Below are positions 18,993-30,559 of a stretch of 64,000 nt of DNA, piece by piece. The stretch lies in contig CM053246.1 of the NCBI GenBank assembly GCA_028583405.1, positions 7,259,459 to 7,323,458 on the forward strand, in the 5' to 3' direction. The position numbers were made by a program, and so were the translations under genes. This DNA is from Pogonophryne albipinna (Eukaryota; Chordata; Actinopteri; Perciformes; Artedidraconidae). Below the pieces are notes generated by a model. The model was not told the origin of the DNA and ran no database searches. It saw only the letters and a list, made by a program, of their open reading frames with translations. The first letter of the stretch is position 1; the number at the start of each line of letters is the position of its first letter.

Positions 18993-19550
18993 CTGCAGGA
19001 AACAGGAATCACACAGTCAGAACAAACTGTTAAGTGTTAGCATTTAACAATCTAATCACCATTAAAATGAGACATTTTGCAGCCTTAATTAATGCCTTTG
19101 TTTTTATATTTTCACATTATCTTTCTTAGTCCCGCCTATTGTGTATTTGTGTTGGCTCAAGTCACCTTATGTAGCCCAGCCCCTTTCCACTTACAGTTAA
19201 AAATGAAAAAGGGTTTTTTCTTCTGGCGTAGCACTAGCTGCAATGTAAACAAGGAATTGTATTTGGGATCGTTCAGAGATACACTACGCCTACAGTATAA
19301 AATTAAAATCCTGCATTCAAACCTTATTTAAGTAAAAGTATGCAAGTATTAACAGAACATTTTACGGCACCTTCTTATGTAAAGTAATGATGGTGCAGTA
19401 AAATGTTCCCTGTCAGTTTTCAATTTATGATGTTTCTTGATTATTTCATATGTTGCATTTTACTGCTGTGCATGTTCAAAGTTGCACTTGTATAAATGAT
19501 TATAGATGAGGGAACCTACTAAATATTAAAATGTGTGTTTTTTTTATATA

Positions 19551-19624
19551 CAGTACCAGTCAAAAGTTTGGACACCTTCTCATTCAATTTTTTTTCGTGT
19601 GTTTCTACTTTGTAGATTAATACT
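19551..19624 (+). mobile_element. Tc1/mariner element, 5' end
   Basis: Starts after TATA with CAGTACCAGTCAAAAGTTTG, the end of a widespread fish Tc1 family. It is cut at 19624 by the BEL/Pao insertion; the next Tc1 base is at 26008. Confidence 0.9.
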
Positions 19625-20049
19625 TGTAGGGGCCGCATTTTAAGTTTATTTTGTTTTATTTGGAACCTTTATTAATGCATTTTTCTGTTTCAGTGAGAGG
19701 TGTGCTTTGCTCAGGTGAAGGGGGCGGGGCTAAGGCTTTAAGTTGGAGGTGCGGTGTGTGACGGGAGAGCAGCAGGCAGCAGCAATACCATCATTGACAC
19801 GCAGACGCAACCTTATACTTAGTCAAATACAGATTATTAGGATCTGCTGTTTAAGTTTATGTTAAATATTGTTTTCGTATTTTGTTTATGTTTATGGAAA
19901 TAAACATTGAAAAGCAACCGAAACGTCCAGTGGATTGTGTACTGCGAGTCTGACACTGCTTCCGAGGCCCAAGCTCTACATGTGGCCAAGAACAATAACT
20001 TTTGAGGTGACGGTTACAAGACAAACTTTTTGGGATTTTGGCCACTACA
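19625..20049 (+). repeat. BEL/Pao 5' LTR
   Basis: Starts TGTAGGGGCCGCATTTTAAG and ends GGCCACTACA. Contains an AATAAA signal near 19900. It is nearly identical to the 3' LTR, differing mostly by a few substitutions and small indels, which suggests a fairly recent insertion. Confidence 0.93.
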
Positions 20050-20468
20050 ATTAGTCAATGACGAGCTGTGATTGGAAACACGAGGACTATTGGAGGATCA
20101 AAGGGATCGTAGGAATCTAAGGCAAAGGAAACGCCGGCCCGACGCGTGTCGGAGCAAACAAAGAAACACTTCGGAGGAGGTATGCTCTTTCAGATCAAAC
20201 ATCACTGAAGGATTATTCGTTTGGAAGAAATACCTGAAGTGTTTAGAAACAGATTTCACCGCTCATATTTGTGTTTATGGACAGTGAATCTTTTATTTGT
20301 CAACCTTTCTGTGACGAAGAAAAAGAGAGCATGCGGTGAAATACAGCCTCTTATGAATGAACTTATGAAGTAACCTGAGTTAAGTTTTGAAAATACAAGG
20401 ATAGCGGAGCCACAACAACTATTTCTAAACCTTTTTGAAGACTTTTTGGAAGTTTATATTGGATTAAA

Positions 20469-20912
20469 ATGGCGAGTTCTGATGAGGCGGAATCGCCACC
20501 TGTTAAAGACATGGATGAGGCTGCGGCGCAGCTGCGCTCATCAAGATCAGGAAAAGTTTTGCATTTAACACGGAGAATGAACATTGTGAACAACCTAATG
20601 ACCGATAAGGAATATCTGGATGAAGTCAAAGGGAACATGTTGAAGTTTAACGAACTTTCGGTTGATTTTAAAGCCTTGCATGTATCATATGCGCAAATGT
20701 TGGATGAGAGCGCAAGAAAAGAGGACGATGAGAAATGGTATCAGCCGAGATGTAGGCACATAAACTCATTCCTTGCCAAAGTTACGAAATGGATAACTGA
20801 CATAGAAAATGCTGATTCACTCAACTTGACTCAAGTGGAAGGTCTGCCAGCTGAAGAAGGTGCATATGCAAATGAAGGTGGCGGTCTGAGCGAGGTGGAT
20901 ACACACCAGTGA
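20469..20912 (+). pseudogene. BEL/Pao gag N-terminal part
   Basis: A 147-codon frame from MASSDEAESPPVKDMDEAAA through a helical region (HINSFLAKVTKWITDIE) to a stop at 20910. The second BEL copy has a related segment near 63900. It codes for the structural polyprotein N-terminus. Gag continues downstream in another frame, so this copy is shifted. Confidence 0.75.
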
Positions 20913-21099
20913 GGTCCATAACATCCAGCCACTCTTCTCCTCCTCATTACGCATCAATGCTGAGGCAGAGAGAGCAGCCTTATTGGCCAAAGCTTCTATG
21001 TTACAAGAAAAACATGCCATTGAAGAACAGGAACAAATATTGCAAAAAAAAAGAGAGAAACACTAGAATTACACACAGAAATAGCAGCCAACACAGCCA

Positions 21100-21941
21100 A
21101 AATTAATTATCTTAAAGACAATGAATTAGCTAGGCTTGGCCCTGTACAGGCTGAAGCAGCAGCTACCACACTGATGGATACAAAGCCAGATATTTCAGCT
21201 CATCCTTATGACAGAGGTGCTCCAGTTGTTAGGAGCAAGGCAGGCGCCCCACTTCACTTTCCCTTTTTGAATGTCCGTGAAGATAATGCGCACAGTTGGC
21301 CTGATATTCATCATCAAAACAGCATTAATGATCAGCATCAGCCACAACCAACCTCAGTGCACAATATTCCACCTGTCATACCTGTCATACCCCAAAACAC
21401 ACAGCCAACTCTGCCACAAGGGCAAAGCCCCCCTATGCCCAGCACAGCAAAGGATGACCACATGAATCAAATACTGGAGAATCAAAGCAGCTTGACGAGG
21501 ATACTTGTGAAACAACAACTTCTCTCGACGCTGCCGCAAGGAAATATTCCACCCTTTGATGGACACATTCTGGAGTACAAGTCCTTTATTCACTCCTTTG
21601 AACATTGTATTGAAAACAAAACGGACAACAACAGAGACAGGTTGCAGTTCCTTATACAGTTCACCAGAGGCCAAGCTCAACGGCTAGTCAAAAGCTGTGA
21701 ATACATGTCTCCAGACAGAGGCTATCAGAAAGCAAAACGTTTACTGAAGGAGAACTTTGGGAACGAATACAAACTCTCTTGTGCTTACCTGGAAAAAGCT
21801 CTATCCTGGCCCCTAGTTAAATCTGAAGATTCAAGGTCGCTGCAGGATTACGCCATGTTTCTAAGGAGTTGCTGTTATGGAGGAAATGGAGTACTTGGAG
21901 GAACTAGACACAGTGTCCAACATGAGAAGCATTGTGCTTAA
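21100..21941 (+). pseudogene. BEL/Pao gag central part
   Basis: The frame from about 21174 encodes a Pro/Gln-rich linker, then IPPFDGHILEYKSFIHSFEH and LQFLIQFTRGQAQRLV, the BEL gag core (pfam DUF1759-like). The frame is lost near 21870 and the product continues in the +1 frame from 21877. Confidence 0.8.
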
Positions 21942-22734
21942 GCTTCCATACAAGCTCAGGGACAGATGGCGCAGCAAAGATTACGCACTGCAAGAGGAGC
22001 GCAGTCGTAGAGTAAGGATTTTAGACCTTGTCTATTTCATTGAAAGGCAAGCTCGCATAGCAGCAGACCCAGTTTTTGGTGACCTTCAAGACCAGTCAGC
22101 TGCCAAAGGAAAGGTGGCTGTAAAGACTAGATGTCCTGTTAAGTCGCAGATTTCAAAGGCCTATGACAGCAGTTTTGCCACAGGTGTCACTATTTCCCCA
22201 AAAGAAACAGAGCCTGAACCCTCCTGTCCCTTCTGTAGGTGCAAGCACACATTGGAACTGTGCAAACGGTTCTTTGAAGAAACACATAGGAACAAGCTGA
22301 ACTTTGTAAAGATCAAGGGCATATGCTTTGGCTGTCTCTCTATAGGCCACATTAGTAGAGACTGTAAACAACGCCTCACCTGTAGAGTTTGCAAGCAAGC
22401 CCACCCAAGTGCCCTGCACATCTATGTTAAAGATGGTCCGACTAAACAGACTGAAAGGCCCTCTGGTGTAGCAGGCAGAACATCAGCAGAGTTATGTGGC
22501 CACATAGGGGCCGGAGAACAAAAGAATGTGCTGTCCATTGTCCCAGTGCAAGTTAAGGCAGCAAAAGGCAGTCAAGTCTTTCAAGTCTATGCCCTCCTGG
22601 ACCCTGGTTCCAACGCTACCTTCTGCTCCGAAGCGCTGATGTCTAAACTCAATCTGAAAGGCAGAAAAACACATTCTGTTAAGCACAATGAATCAGAAAA
22701 AACTGGTGCCATCTCATGTCATACCTGGAATTGA
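21877..22734 (+). pseudogene. BEL/Pao gag C-terminus, zinc knuckle and protease
   Basis: Contains the knuckle CFGCLSIGHISRDC (C-x2-C-x4-H-x4-C) and the aspartic protease segment ALLDPGSNATFCSE. The usual D-S/T-G catalytic triplet reads D-P-G here, as it does in the second copy at about 53770. The frame breaks near 22700. A stop (TAG 22841-22843) follows in the continuing frame. Confidence 0.82.
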
Positions 22735-22888
22735 AGTTTCAGCACTGGACAGCGACAACTTCTTACCTCTTCCTGATGTTTTCACCCAGAGAGAAATGCC
22801 AGTCACCTCCAGTAGCATTCCCAACCAGAATGACTTAACGTAGTGGGCGTACCTGAAGAAAGTCCAACTTCCCAGTATCGGTGCTAAA

Positions 22889-24387
22889 GTGGAATTATTA
22901 GTTGGCACGAATGCTCCAAAGCTGTTAGAGCCATGGGAGGTTATTAATAGCCAAGGTGAGGGCCCCTACGCAGTAAAAACTCTATTTGGGTGGGTTGTAA
23001 ATGGGCCGCTCAGAAATGGCGGTGAGGGCAGTACGGCGAGAGTGACTGTGAATAGGATATCTGCCACAAGTTTGGAAGAGCTTCTAATGTCACAGTACAA
23101 CCAGGACTTCAACGAAGTGTCATCTGAGGAAAAGCCAGAGATGTCAGTTGAGGACAAAATGTTTTTGAAAGTAGCCAGTGAGGCTACCCTGCAAAACGGA
23201 CACTACAGTCTAAAGTTGCCTTTCAGGAAAGCCAATGTCAGCATGCCTAACAACCACCAAATTGCAGAACAGCGCCTGCAGGGCTTAAAAAGGAAGATGA
23301 AGAGGGACCGGCACTACAAGCAGGAATATGTTGCATTCCTCAACGACATCTTGGAGAACAACTATGCAGAGGAGGTCCCACAGGAAGATCTGACACAGTC
23401 ACCCGGACACAAATGGTACATACCACACCATGGGGTGTACCACCCCAAAACGAAAAAGCTTAGAGTGGTTTTTGACTGTGCAGCCTCTTACCAAGGCATG
23501 TCCCTGAACACAGAGCTACTGCAGGGACCTGATCTGAATAATTCTCTTGTGGGAGTCATTGTGAGATTTCGCAAAGAGCCAATTGGATTTATGGCCGACA
23601 TAAAATCAATGTTCCATCAGGTCAGAATGTGGACTACTTGCGGTTTCTGTGGTGGCCACAAGGTGATACCAGTAAGCCCCCAAAAGAATACCGCATGCTG
23701 GTGCACATTTTTGGTGCCGTGTCCTCCCCAAGCTGTGCAATTTTTGCGCTACAAAAAACGGCTGAAGACAATGAACATGGGTTCCCACCTCAAGTAGCTG
23801 AAACTGTCCGAAGCAACTTTTATGTTGACGACTCTGTAAAGTCAGTCGCAAAAGAAACTGAAGCCATCCAGCTAGTAAAGGACCTCACTGCATTATGCAG
23901 AAGAGGCGGGTTTCAGCTGACCCAGTGGGTTAGCAACAGCAGAGCAGTTCTGGCCTCCATCCCCACAGAGCAAAGGGCAAAGGATGTTAGGACTTTGGAT
24001 CTCGACAAAGACAGTCTCCCCATTGAAAGAACATTGGGTTTGCGGTGGGGTGTGGACTCTGACCATTTCCAGTTTAACATCCATCTCAACCAGAAGCCAC
24101 ATACACGAAGAGGAATACTTTCAGTTGTAAGTTCAATCTTTGATCCACTCGGCTTTCTGGCTCCTCTGATTCTCCCAGCCAAGCAGTTGCTACAGGAGCT
24201 CTGCCAGAGAGGTTTTGGGTGGGACGAACCTTTGCCCCAGACTATATCAGATAAATGGATCGAATGGATAGCAAGTCTGGAGAGGATAAAAGACTTCCAA
24301 GTGCCTCGCTGTCTGAAGCCAAAGAGCTATGGAACACGAAAGTTTGCACAGCTACATCACTTCTCAGACGCCAGTGACAATGGCTAG
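22889..24387 (+). pseudogene. BEL/Pao reverse transcriptase
   Basis: Encodes the peptidase-A17/RT region: KWYIPHHGVYHPKTKKLRVV, FMADIKSMFHQV, RMLVHIFGAVSSPS and the catalytic FYVDDSV box. The frame shifts at about 23625, where several RT residues are missing. The second frame (from 23629) runs to a TAG stop at 24385, within the segment that should continue into RNase H. Confidence 0.88.
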
Positions 24388-25191
24388 GGCTCAGTAAGCT
24401 ACATTAGGCAGGTTAACATTCATGTTGCCTTTGTCCCAGGAAAAGCCAGAGTCCTTCCTTTAAAGCACATCACAGTACCGCGGCTGGAGTTGGCAGCTGC
24501 AACACTGTTGGTGAAGGTGGACAAAATGCTGAGGAAAGAACTACACATGGACTTAAACCCCTCAGTCTTCTGGACGGATAGCCAAACAGTACTTCTGGCA
24601 TTGGTAATGACTGGCATTGGTAATGACTACACTAGGTTTAAGACCTATGTTGCCAACAGAGTGTCACTGATTCGTGACAATAGTGAACGGTCTCAATGGA
24701 GATATGTAAGCAGCAAGGAAAATCCTGCTGATGACGCCTCGAGAGGAATGAGTGCAGTCAAATTCATGCAGCAAAAAAGGTGGATACATGCCCCAGAGTT
24801 CCTATGGGAGCCAAAGGAAAGTTGGCCTGTGGAAAAATCATTGACCTCCGAGCCAGTGTTGCAAAATGACCCAGAGGTCAGGAAAAAGGCTGCTGTATTC
24901 ACAACAGTGGCAAGCATTGAAACTCCCACAGACCATCTTATGTCATACTTCTCTGATTGGAAGAGGCTACTTAAAGCAGTGGCATGGTATCTCAAGGTGA
25001 AGAATGCTCTGATGTTGACCGTCAAAAAGCGTAAAGAGCTTTCCTCAGGTCCCATCACCACCCGCTCGAGCAGCCAAAAGGTGAGCACTGAGCTAAGCGC
25101 TTTCAGGACCACACTTGGTGGACAGCTCCTCACAGTGGAAGACCTCTCACAGGCAGAGAGGTCAGTCATCACCAGTAACCGCTCCATTTAG
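24388..25191 (+). pseudogene. BEL/Pao RNase H region
   Basis: Continues after the stop with VPRLELAAATLL, the VFWTDSQTVLLA segment (RNase H Asp) and ENPADDASRGM, typical of BEL/Pao RNase H. It ends where the frame shifts into the integrase N-terminus. Confidence 0.82.
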
Positions 25192-25462
25192 AGTGCAGCA
25201 GAGTAGTAAGATCTGTAGGCTCGATCCTATACTGGATGAAGGCATCATGAGAGTAGGCGGCCGCCTACACAGATCTGCAATGCCTGATGAGACCAAGCAC
25301 CCTTATATTCTGCCCAAAGATGCTCACACTTCAGATCTCCTACTACGACACATCCACGAACGCTCTGGACACAGTGGGAGAAACGACATGCTTTCAGAGC
25401 TCCGTAAAAAGTACTGGGTTTTAAAGGGAAACTCAGCAGCAAGGAAAATAGGTCTTCCTTAA
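25115..25462 (+). pseudogene. BEL/Pao integrase N-terminus, truncated
   Basis: Encodes RVGGRLHRSAMPDETKHPYI and LRHIHERSGHSGRNDMLSEL, the first half of the HHCC zinc-binding domain. The sequence leaves the family at about 25450, only 125 bp before the 3' LTR. The two Cys and the DDE core are therefore absent and the copy cannot supply integrase. Confidence 0.85.
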
Positions 25463-25576
25463 ACATCAATAAGGGATGTAATGTATATACTTTATTTTTC
25501 TAAAGTCATTATTTGTTGGTCGTTTTACGGCTCCCTTTTGGGGAATTGATTCTGAGAGAACAATTAGGGGCCGGTG

Positions 25577-26002
25577 TGTAGGAGCCGCATTTTAAGTTTA
25601 TTTTGTTTTGATTTATTTGGAACCTTTATTAATGCATTTTTCTGTGTCAGTGAGAGGTGTGCTTTGCTCAGGTGAAGGGGGCGGGGCTAAGGCTTTAAGT
25701 TGGAGGTGCGGTGTGTGACGGGAGCGCAGAAGGCAGCAGCAATACCGTCATTGACACGCAGACGCAACCTTATACTTAGTCAAATACAGATTATTAGGAT
25801 CTGCTGTTTAAGTTTATGTTAAATATTGTTTTCGTATTTTGTTTTGCTGGAAATAAACGTTGAAAAGCAACCGAAACGTCCAGTGGATTGTGTACTGCGA
25901 GTCTGACACTGCTTCCGAGACCCAAGCTCTACATGTGGCCAAGAACAATAACTTTTGAGGTGAAGGTTACAAGACAAACTTTTTGGGATTTTGGCCACTA
26001 CA
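25577..26002 (+). repeat. BEL/Pao 3' LTR
   Basis: Matches the 5' LTR from TGTAGGAGCCGCATTTTAAG to GGCCACTACA. It is preceded by ttaggggccgg, a possible polypurine tract. Confidence 0.93.
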
Positions 26003-26007
26003 ATACT

Positions 26008-26481
26008 GAAGACATCAAAACTATGAAAGAACACATATGGAATTATCTAGTTAACAAAAAAAGTGTTAAAAAAAATCAAGAATATGATTTTTATTTTAGA
26101 TTCTTCAAAGTAGCCCCCTTTTGCCTTGATGACAGCTTTGCAAACTCTTGGCTTCTCTCAGTCAGCTTCATGAGGTAGACACCTGGAATGGTTTTCAATT
26201 AACACCTGTGCCTTGTCAAGAGTCAATGTGTGGAATTACTTGCCTTCTTAATGTGTTTGAGACCATCAGTTGTGTTGTGCAGAGGTAGAGTTAGTGCACC
26301 GTGGAAAGCCCTATTTGACTGCGGTTGTAATCCATATTATAGCAATAACGACTCAACCCAGTAAAGAGAAACGACCGTCCATCATCACTTTAAGAAATGA
26401 AGGACACTCGATCCGGATAATGTCAAGAACTTTGAATGTATCCTCAAGTGCAGTCGCAAAAACCATCGAATGCTATGATGT
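26008..26481 (+). mobile_element. Tc1 element: 5' region and transposase HTH remnant
   Basis: Resumes the Tc1 sequence after the BEL duplication (gaagacatcaaaactatgaa, gcttcatgaggtagacacct). From about 26334 it encodes the start of the transposase: SKEKRPSIITLRNEGHSIR and VSSSAVAKTIECYD, the first paired-like HTH domain. The expected start Met is not clear. The segment stops at about 26481; the catalytic DDE part is missing here. Confidence 0.85.
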
Positions 26482-26792
26482 ATAGTATGTGTATTCACTC
26501 TCTGTCCTACACGCCTTGTTTCCCATAGGGTATTTATTTGATTTCTGGTTAGGGGAGGGAAACTCTGGGTCCTACGGCCCGTGGTGTAGCTGGCTCGGGT
26601 TCTCTCCTTCTGTTTGTTTCTTTTGGCCAGTCCTCCAGACCTCTTTTCGTTTGCCAGATTGCTTGTGTGAGAAAACTGCTGTACTTCAATAAATGATCGT
26701 TATCAAGTACTGGTTTTTGCGTGCATTATTTTATGTTTCGGGTCTCCCCACGAGCCACTACCACGGAATAGAGGGCGGGTCGTAACAATAGA
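26482..26792 (+). mobile_element. Probable LTR fragment
   Basis: Contains a polyadenylation-like aataaatgatcg at about 26688 and ends GGGTCGTAACA. That end pairs with the TGTGACGACCC start seen at 13436. Only one border is present, so identity as a solo or truncated LTR is tentative. Confidence 0.35.
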
Positions 26793-26882
26793 CACGTCTT
26801 TTCTGTGTTTGAGTTTTACTCGCTACAGGGTGTACTTTGAGGGTGTGTGACTCTGCAGACAGTTTGCAGAAAAAGCTACATA

Positions 26883-27125
26883 ACACACAATAAATCAATC
26901 AATCAATGTTTATTTATATAGCCCAATATCACAAATGTTACATTTGTGTCAGTGGACTTCACAGTTTGTACAGAATATCAGTATGACAATACGACACCCT
27001 CTGTCCTTAGACCCTCACATCGTACAAGGAAAAACTTCCGGAGAAAACCCACAGTTTAAAGGGGAAAATGGGAGAAACCTCAGGGAGAGCAACAGAGGAG
27101 GGATCCCTCTCCCAATTGAAAAGAT
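26883..27125 (-). mobile_element. LINE 3' end, (TGAT)n-terminated
   Basis: Begins aatcaatcaatcaatgttta and reads tatagcccaatatcacaaat in reverse orientation. It is the 3' end of the minus-strand LINE whose coding parts lie at 27972-33476. The same tail occurs at 38240-38470. Confidence 0.75.
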
Positions 27126-27127
27126 AA

Positions 27128-27705
27128 TACATTTAAAACATAGGTAGTCCAAATGTTTGGAAATACATGTGTCTATAATAAGAAGATGAATCCATGAGGG
27201 TATCAGCTGATATTTAAATGCATTTATCTTAACTATCCCCCTTAATTAAAGCAGTATTTTGTACCCTACTCACCAAATCATCAAGTTAGACATTCTGTTC
27301 AGATTTATTTCTCTGTCCCCTCTGCAAAAAAATTGATTGGCAGAAGAGCGTTCATTTTCAAAGCCCCAACAGACTGGAATACTTTACCTACTGCTATTAG
27401 ATCTCTTGCATCATTGGATATATTTAAACATGCATTGTTATTTCACTTTCAACTGGTCTGTACTTGGTATTAACTGATATTGATGAAACTGATTTGCTCG
27501 ACTGTCTCAAATTGTAATGATTGTGTGCATTGCTTGAATTTTACTTAACAGACTGTATGTGGTTTGTCTTGTGTGTCATGTTTTGCATTTTGTCTTTTTG
27601 TTTATGTATGTCTGTAAATTGTTGCTATTGTCGGGACCCCCTTGAAAACGAGATGGTGCATCTCAAGGGGTTTATCCCAATGAATACAAATGTCTATATA
27701 TCCAC
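27128..27705 (+). mobile_element. LINE 3' fragment, CR1/Rex-like, plus strand
   Basis: The plus frame gives LIGRRAFIFKAPTDWNTLPT, the RT-protein C-terminus, followed by a stop. A 3' UTR follows that ends cccccttgaaaacgagatgg and tgcatctcaaggggtttatc. It separates the tail at 26883-27125 from the rest of the minus-strand LINE, so it is a later insertion. Confidence 0.6.
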
Positions 27706-27708
27706 CCA

Positions 27709-28194
27709 GGACTTATGATCCAGGACCACAGCAACAGGCACAGCCACGACTCAAGATCCAGGGCTTGCGATCCAGGACTCAGGATCACAGCAACAGGATC
27801 AGCCACGACTCAGGATCCCGCCGTAGATAGACACCAAAAAGAAAATTTGGGGAAGCTGGGTTATTCGGAACATGAGAGTACACAGGTACAGACAGAGAGA
27901 AGGAAGAAGTAAGGTGTCCCTCGACAAACTAAGCCTATATCAGCAAAACTAGGGGCTGAATCTAATCAGCCCTAACTATAAGCTTTATCAAAAAGGAAGG
28001 TCTTAAGCGCACTCTTAAAAACGGATAGGGTGTCTGCCGCCCGAACACAAACTGGAAGCTGATTCCACAAATGTGGAGCTTGATAAGAAAAGGCTCTGGC
28101 TCCCATTGTAGTTTTAGAGACTCTATGAACAACCAACCACCCTGCATTCTTGGAACGCAATACCCTAGTTGGACAGTAGGGTATAATGAGTTCT
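27709..28194 (-). mobile_element. LINE C-terminal coding end and 3' UTR, minus strand
   Basis: Minus-strand frame KELIIPYCPTRVLRSKNAGW, then APHLWNQLPVCVRAAD and FKSALKTFLFDKAYS with a stop at about 27972. The 3' UTR at 27709-27820 has an imperfect repeat of about 54 bp (gatccaggac, cacagcaacagg). The frame is cut at 28194 by a piggyBac insertion and continues at 30385. Confidence 0.78.
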
Positions 28195-28584
28195 TTAACC
28201 CTCTGGAGTCGGTGGACGCGACGGCGCGTCCAGGTGCGCATAATTTTACGTAATTAATCATATATTTTCGATTATAAGGAGTAGAAATATGATTCAGATA
28301 TCCGCGGAATCGCTGGAAGTGTAGCTTTCCAGCGGTATCTCCTGTGAGACTGTAACCAGGGCATAGCAGCCAATATGGCCGCTCAAAGCAGCTTGACTTT
28401 ACACTGTGTGGGATTGGTGGATTCGTGTGTCCGTCAAGGAAATCTCGGCCGGCAGACATCATGGTCTGAAATGACCAATGGACATCGAAAAATCACTAAG
28501 GACCTACCCACCAAGTAAACAAAACATAAACCACGTGTCTCCCATCAGTTTACGTCTGTGTGAGGAGAGAGAGAGACAGAGAAA

Positions 28585-29148
28585 ATGGCTAAAAAAAAAA
28601 CTTTACAGTTGCCGACTTCGCAAGAGATTTTTTTCGCTAGCAGCAGTGAAGATAGAGCCTCAGAACCTGAAGTCTTCGACTCTTCTGAAGAAGAAGAATA
28701 CAAAGACAACAACAAGGATCCATTTGGACATGGGTAAGTGTAAATATTACAGTAATAGTGTACTGGCAATGTGTGGGGAATACCGCGAAAATGAACAATA
28801 GGTTTATTGATATATATTTTTTATCGATAGTCATGAACTTTTTATTGGACAAAATAGACTCTCCATTAGCAAACGTTTACTCTGTGTTAACGTTATGTTG
28901 GTGTGTAAAAGTGAGATTACATGTGTAGATGATTAAATTAATCATTTATTCATCCCAAAACGGAGACATGTTTTTGCCATCGATTATTTTATCATACTGT
29001 TCTGTACAGATGAGACTTTGTCATAGATTTATTTATATGTGTGCCTGTTATTATTTTACCGTCCTGTACAGATAAGACTTTGTAATCAGATGTAGCCTAT
29101 GTATATGTGTGTCTGTGATTTTATACTGAATGTAAAGTAACTGGAAAT

Positions 29149-29203
<55 letters not shown>

Positions 29204-29742
29204 TGAGTGAGAGAGAGAGAGATCGAGAGAGATTCCTTCTCCAACCTCCCAAACTTTCTTTTTATGTGTGCATTGTTATTTGTGCTTGAGCAACATTTTA
29301 CTTGCACTTTATTTCAATGAAATTAGTTGTAATTATTGTCCTACATTTTAATTTGTTTTACAGAGATGTTTCACAGCTGCCTGGGCCTAGTGGCCCACAG
29401 GTGGCGGCGTTTATCCAGCAGCCAGAACATCCATCTGTGCCGGCCCCCAGGTCAAGATCTACTGTGGCTCAAGGGCCTTCACCAGAGCCATCACCACTAA
29501 GGACCAGCAGACCAGCATCACTACAGCTGCCTCCACCTCCATCTGTGGCTGCCACCAGGTCAAGATACACCTCAGCACAAAGGCTCCACCACAGCCATCA
29601 CCTTCAACCCAGCCAGCAAGGAGGTCTCGTGGAGGTCTCGTATAGCACTTGTACACCCCACCTACACAGCAGCCCATGCACCATCACCCCCATCTTCACA
29701 GCAGCCAGACCCACTGTCTTGGAAGACAGACAAAGACCTTGA
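28585..29742 (+). pseudogene. piggyBac-encoded N-terminal protein, two exons, no catalytic domain
   Basis: Exon 1 (28585-28733) starts MAKKKTLQLPTSQEIFFASS and is acidic (SSEEEEYKD). The donor is gtaagt after GGACATGG. Exon 2 opens after ttgttttacag at 29364 and reads DVSQLPGPSGPQVAAF, then Pro/Ser-rich sequence to a stop at 29740. This resembles the N-terminal acidic region and linker of piggyBac transposases. The catalytic core is deleted. Confidence 0.65.
29152..29220. repeat. (GT)n plus (GA)n microsatellite
   Basis: About 24 GT units followed by GAGT and GA units, in the piggyBac intron. Confidence 0.95.
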
Positions 29743-30384
29743 CACTGTCTTGACATTTATAATGAATAGTTGGTTGAAAGTTCTGATGTTCAATATTGTA
29801 AATAGTTAGATTTTCCAGTTTCTTATATTTATATAAATAGTTGGTTGAAAAAAACATAGTTATAATAAATTGTTGGTTGAAAAAAAAGGTTGAATGCTCA
29901 ATTTGTATTTGTACACATCACATGAACCTTGGTATGTAATATGAAGTCATTATTCAGTCCTGATGTATCTCAGTCCCTGCTGTGGTGAAAGTAGAGTGAT
30001 AAACACCTATTTTACTTATTTTTAATTTTTTTAATTTTACACATGAATAACACATTTATATACAGTGTAATTCAAATATTTCACTGCTTTTGTGATCCTA
30101 AGACTTTGGTAACCAAATCTAAAACACCAAAACAATTCGATCACATGAGTAAATTTGTGTTTTCACAAAAGTTTTGAAGATTTTCCGAAAATCGGATGTC
30201 ACATTTTAAGCTTTTGAGCTACTTATCTCATCAAACAGTGCTCTAAGGTGAGTAATTTGCATATATAGCAATACCAGAGATTGTCCTGAATATTTTGATA
30301 TGTAACACATGGGGTGCCATGTTAAAGGTGATTTAAGAAAACATCTAAAAATCGAGAAAATACCCTTAGACTCCAGAGGGTTAA

Positions 30385-30535
30385 GGTAAGATGGCGCCTG
30401 CCCATTAAGGGCTTTGTAGGCGAGAAGAAGAATTTTAAATTCTATCCTATGTTCTATAGGGAGCCAGTGTAAGGCAGCCAGAACAGGAGTAATGTGGTCA
30501 CGACACTGTGTCTCAGGAAATCTTAATATTTAAGA
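30385..30535 (-). mobile_element. LINE RT-protein fragment
   Basis: The minus frame encodes RDHITPVLAALHWLPIEHRI and LLLAYKALNGQAPSYL, which joins directly to KELIIPY at 28194 once the piggyBac is removed. Confidence 0.75.
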
Positions 30536-30559
30536 ACCTTTTAATGTGTTATACCAGAT

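Larger units (their letters stand above)
19625..26002 (+). mobile_element. BEL/Pao LTR retrotransposon, two LTRs, defective
   Basis: The LTRs are 19625-20049 and 25577-26002, flanked by the exact 5-bp duplication ATACT (19620-19624, 26003-26007). The internal region runs gag, CCHC knuckle, protease, reverse transcriptase, RNase H and the start of integrase. It is broken by several frameshifts and stops (for example TAG at 22841 and 24385). The integrase catalytic core is deleted. It is inserted into a Tc1 element within the zinc-finger gene intron. Confidence 0.93.
28199..30380 (+). mobile_element. piggyBac-type transposon, non-autonomous
   Basis: TTAA at both borders (28195-28198 and 30381-30384) and inverted ends CCCTCTGGAGTC. 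It carries a first exon and a shortened second exon but no DDD transposase core. It sits inside the LINE frame between APSYL-type and KELIIPY segments. Confidence 0.92.
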
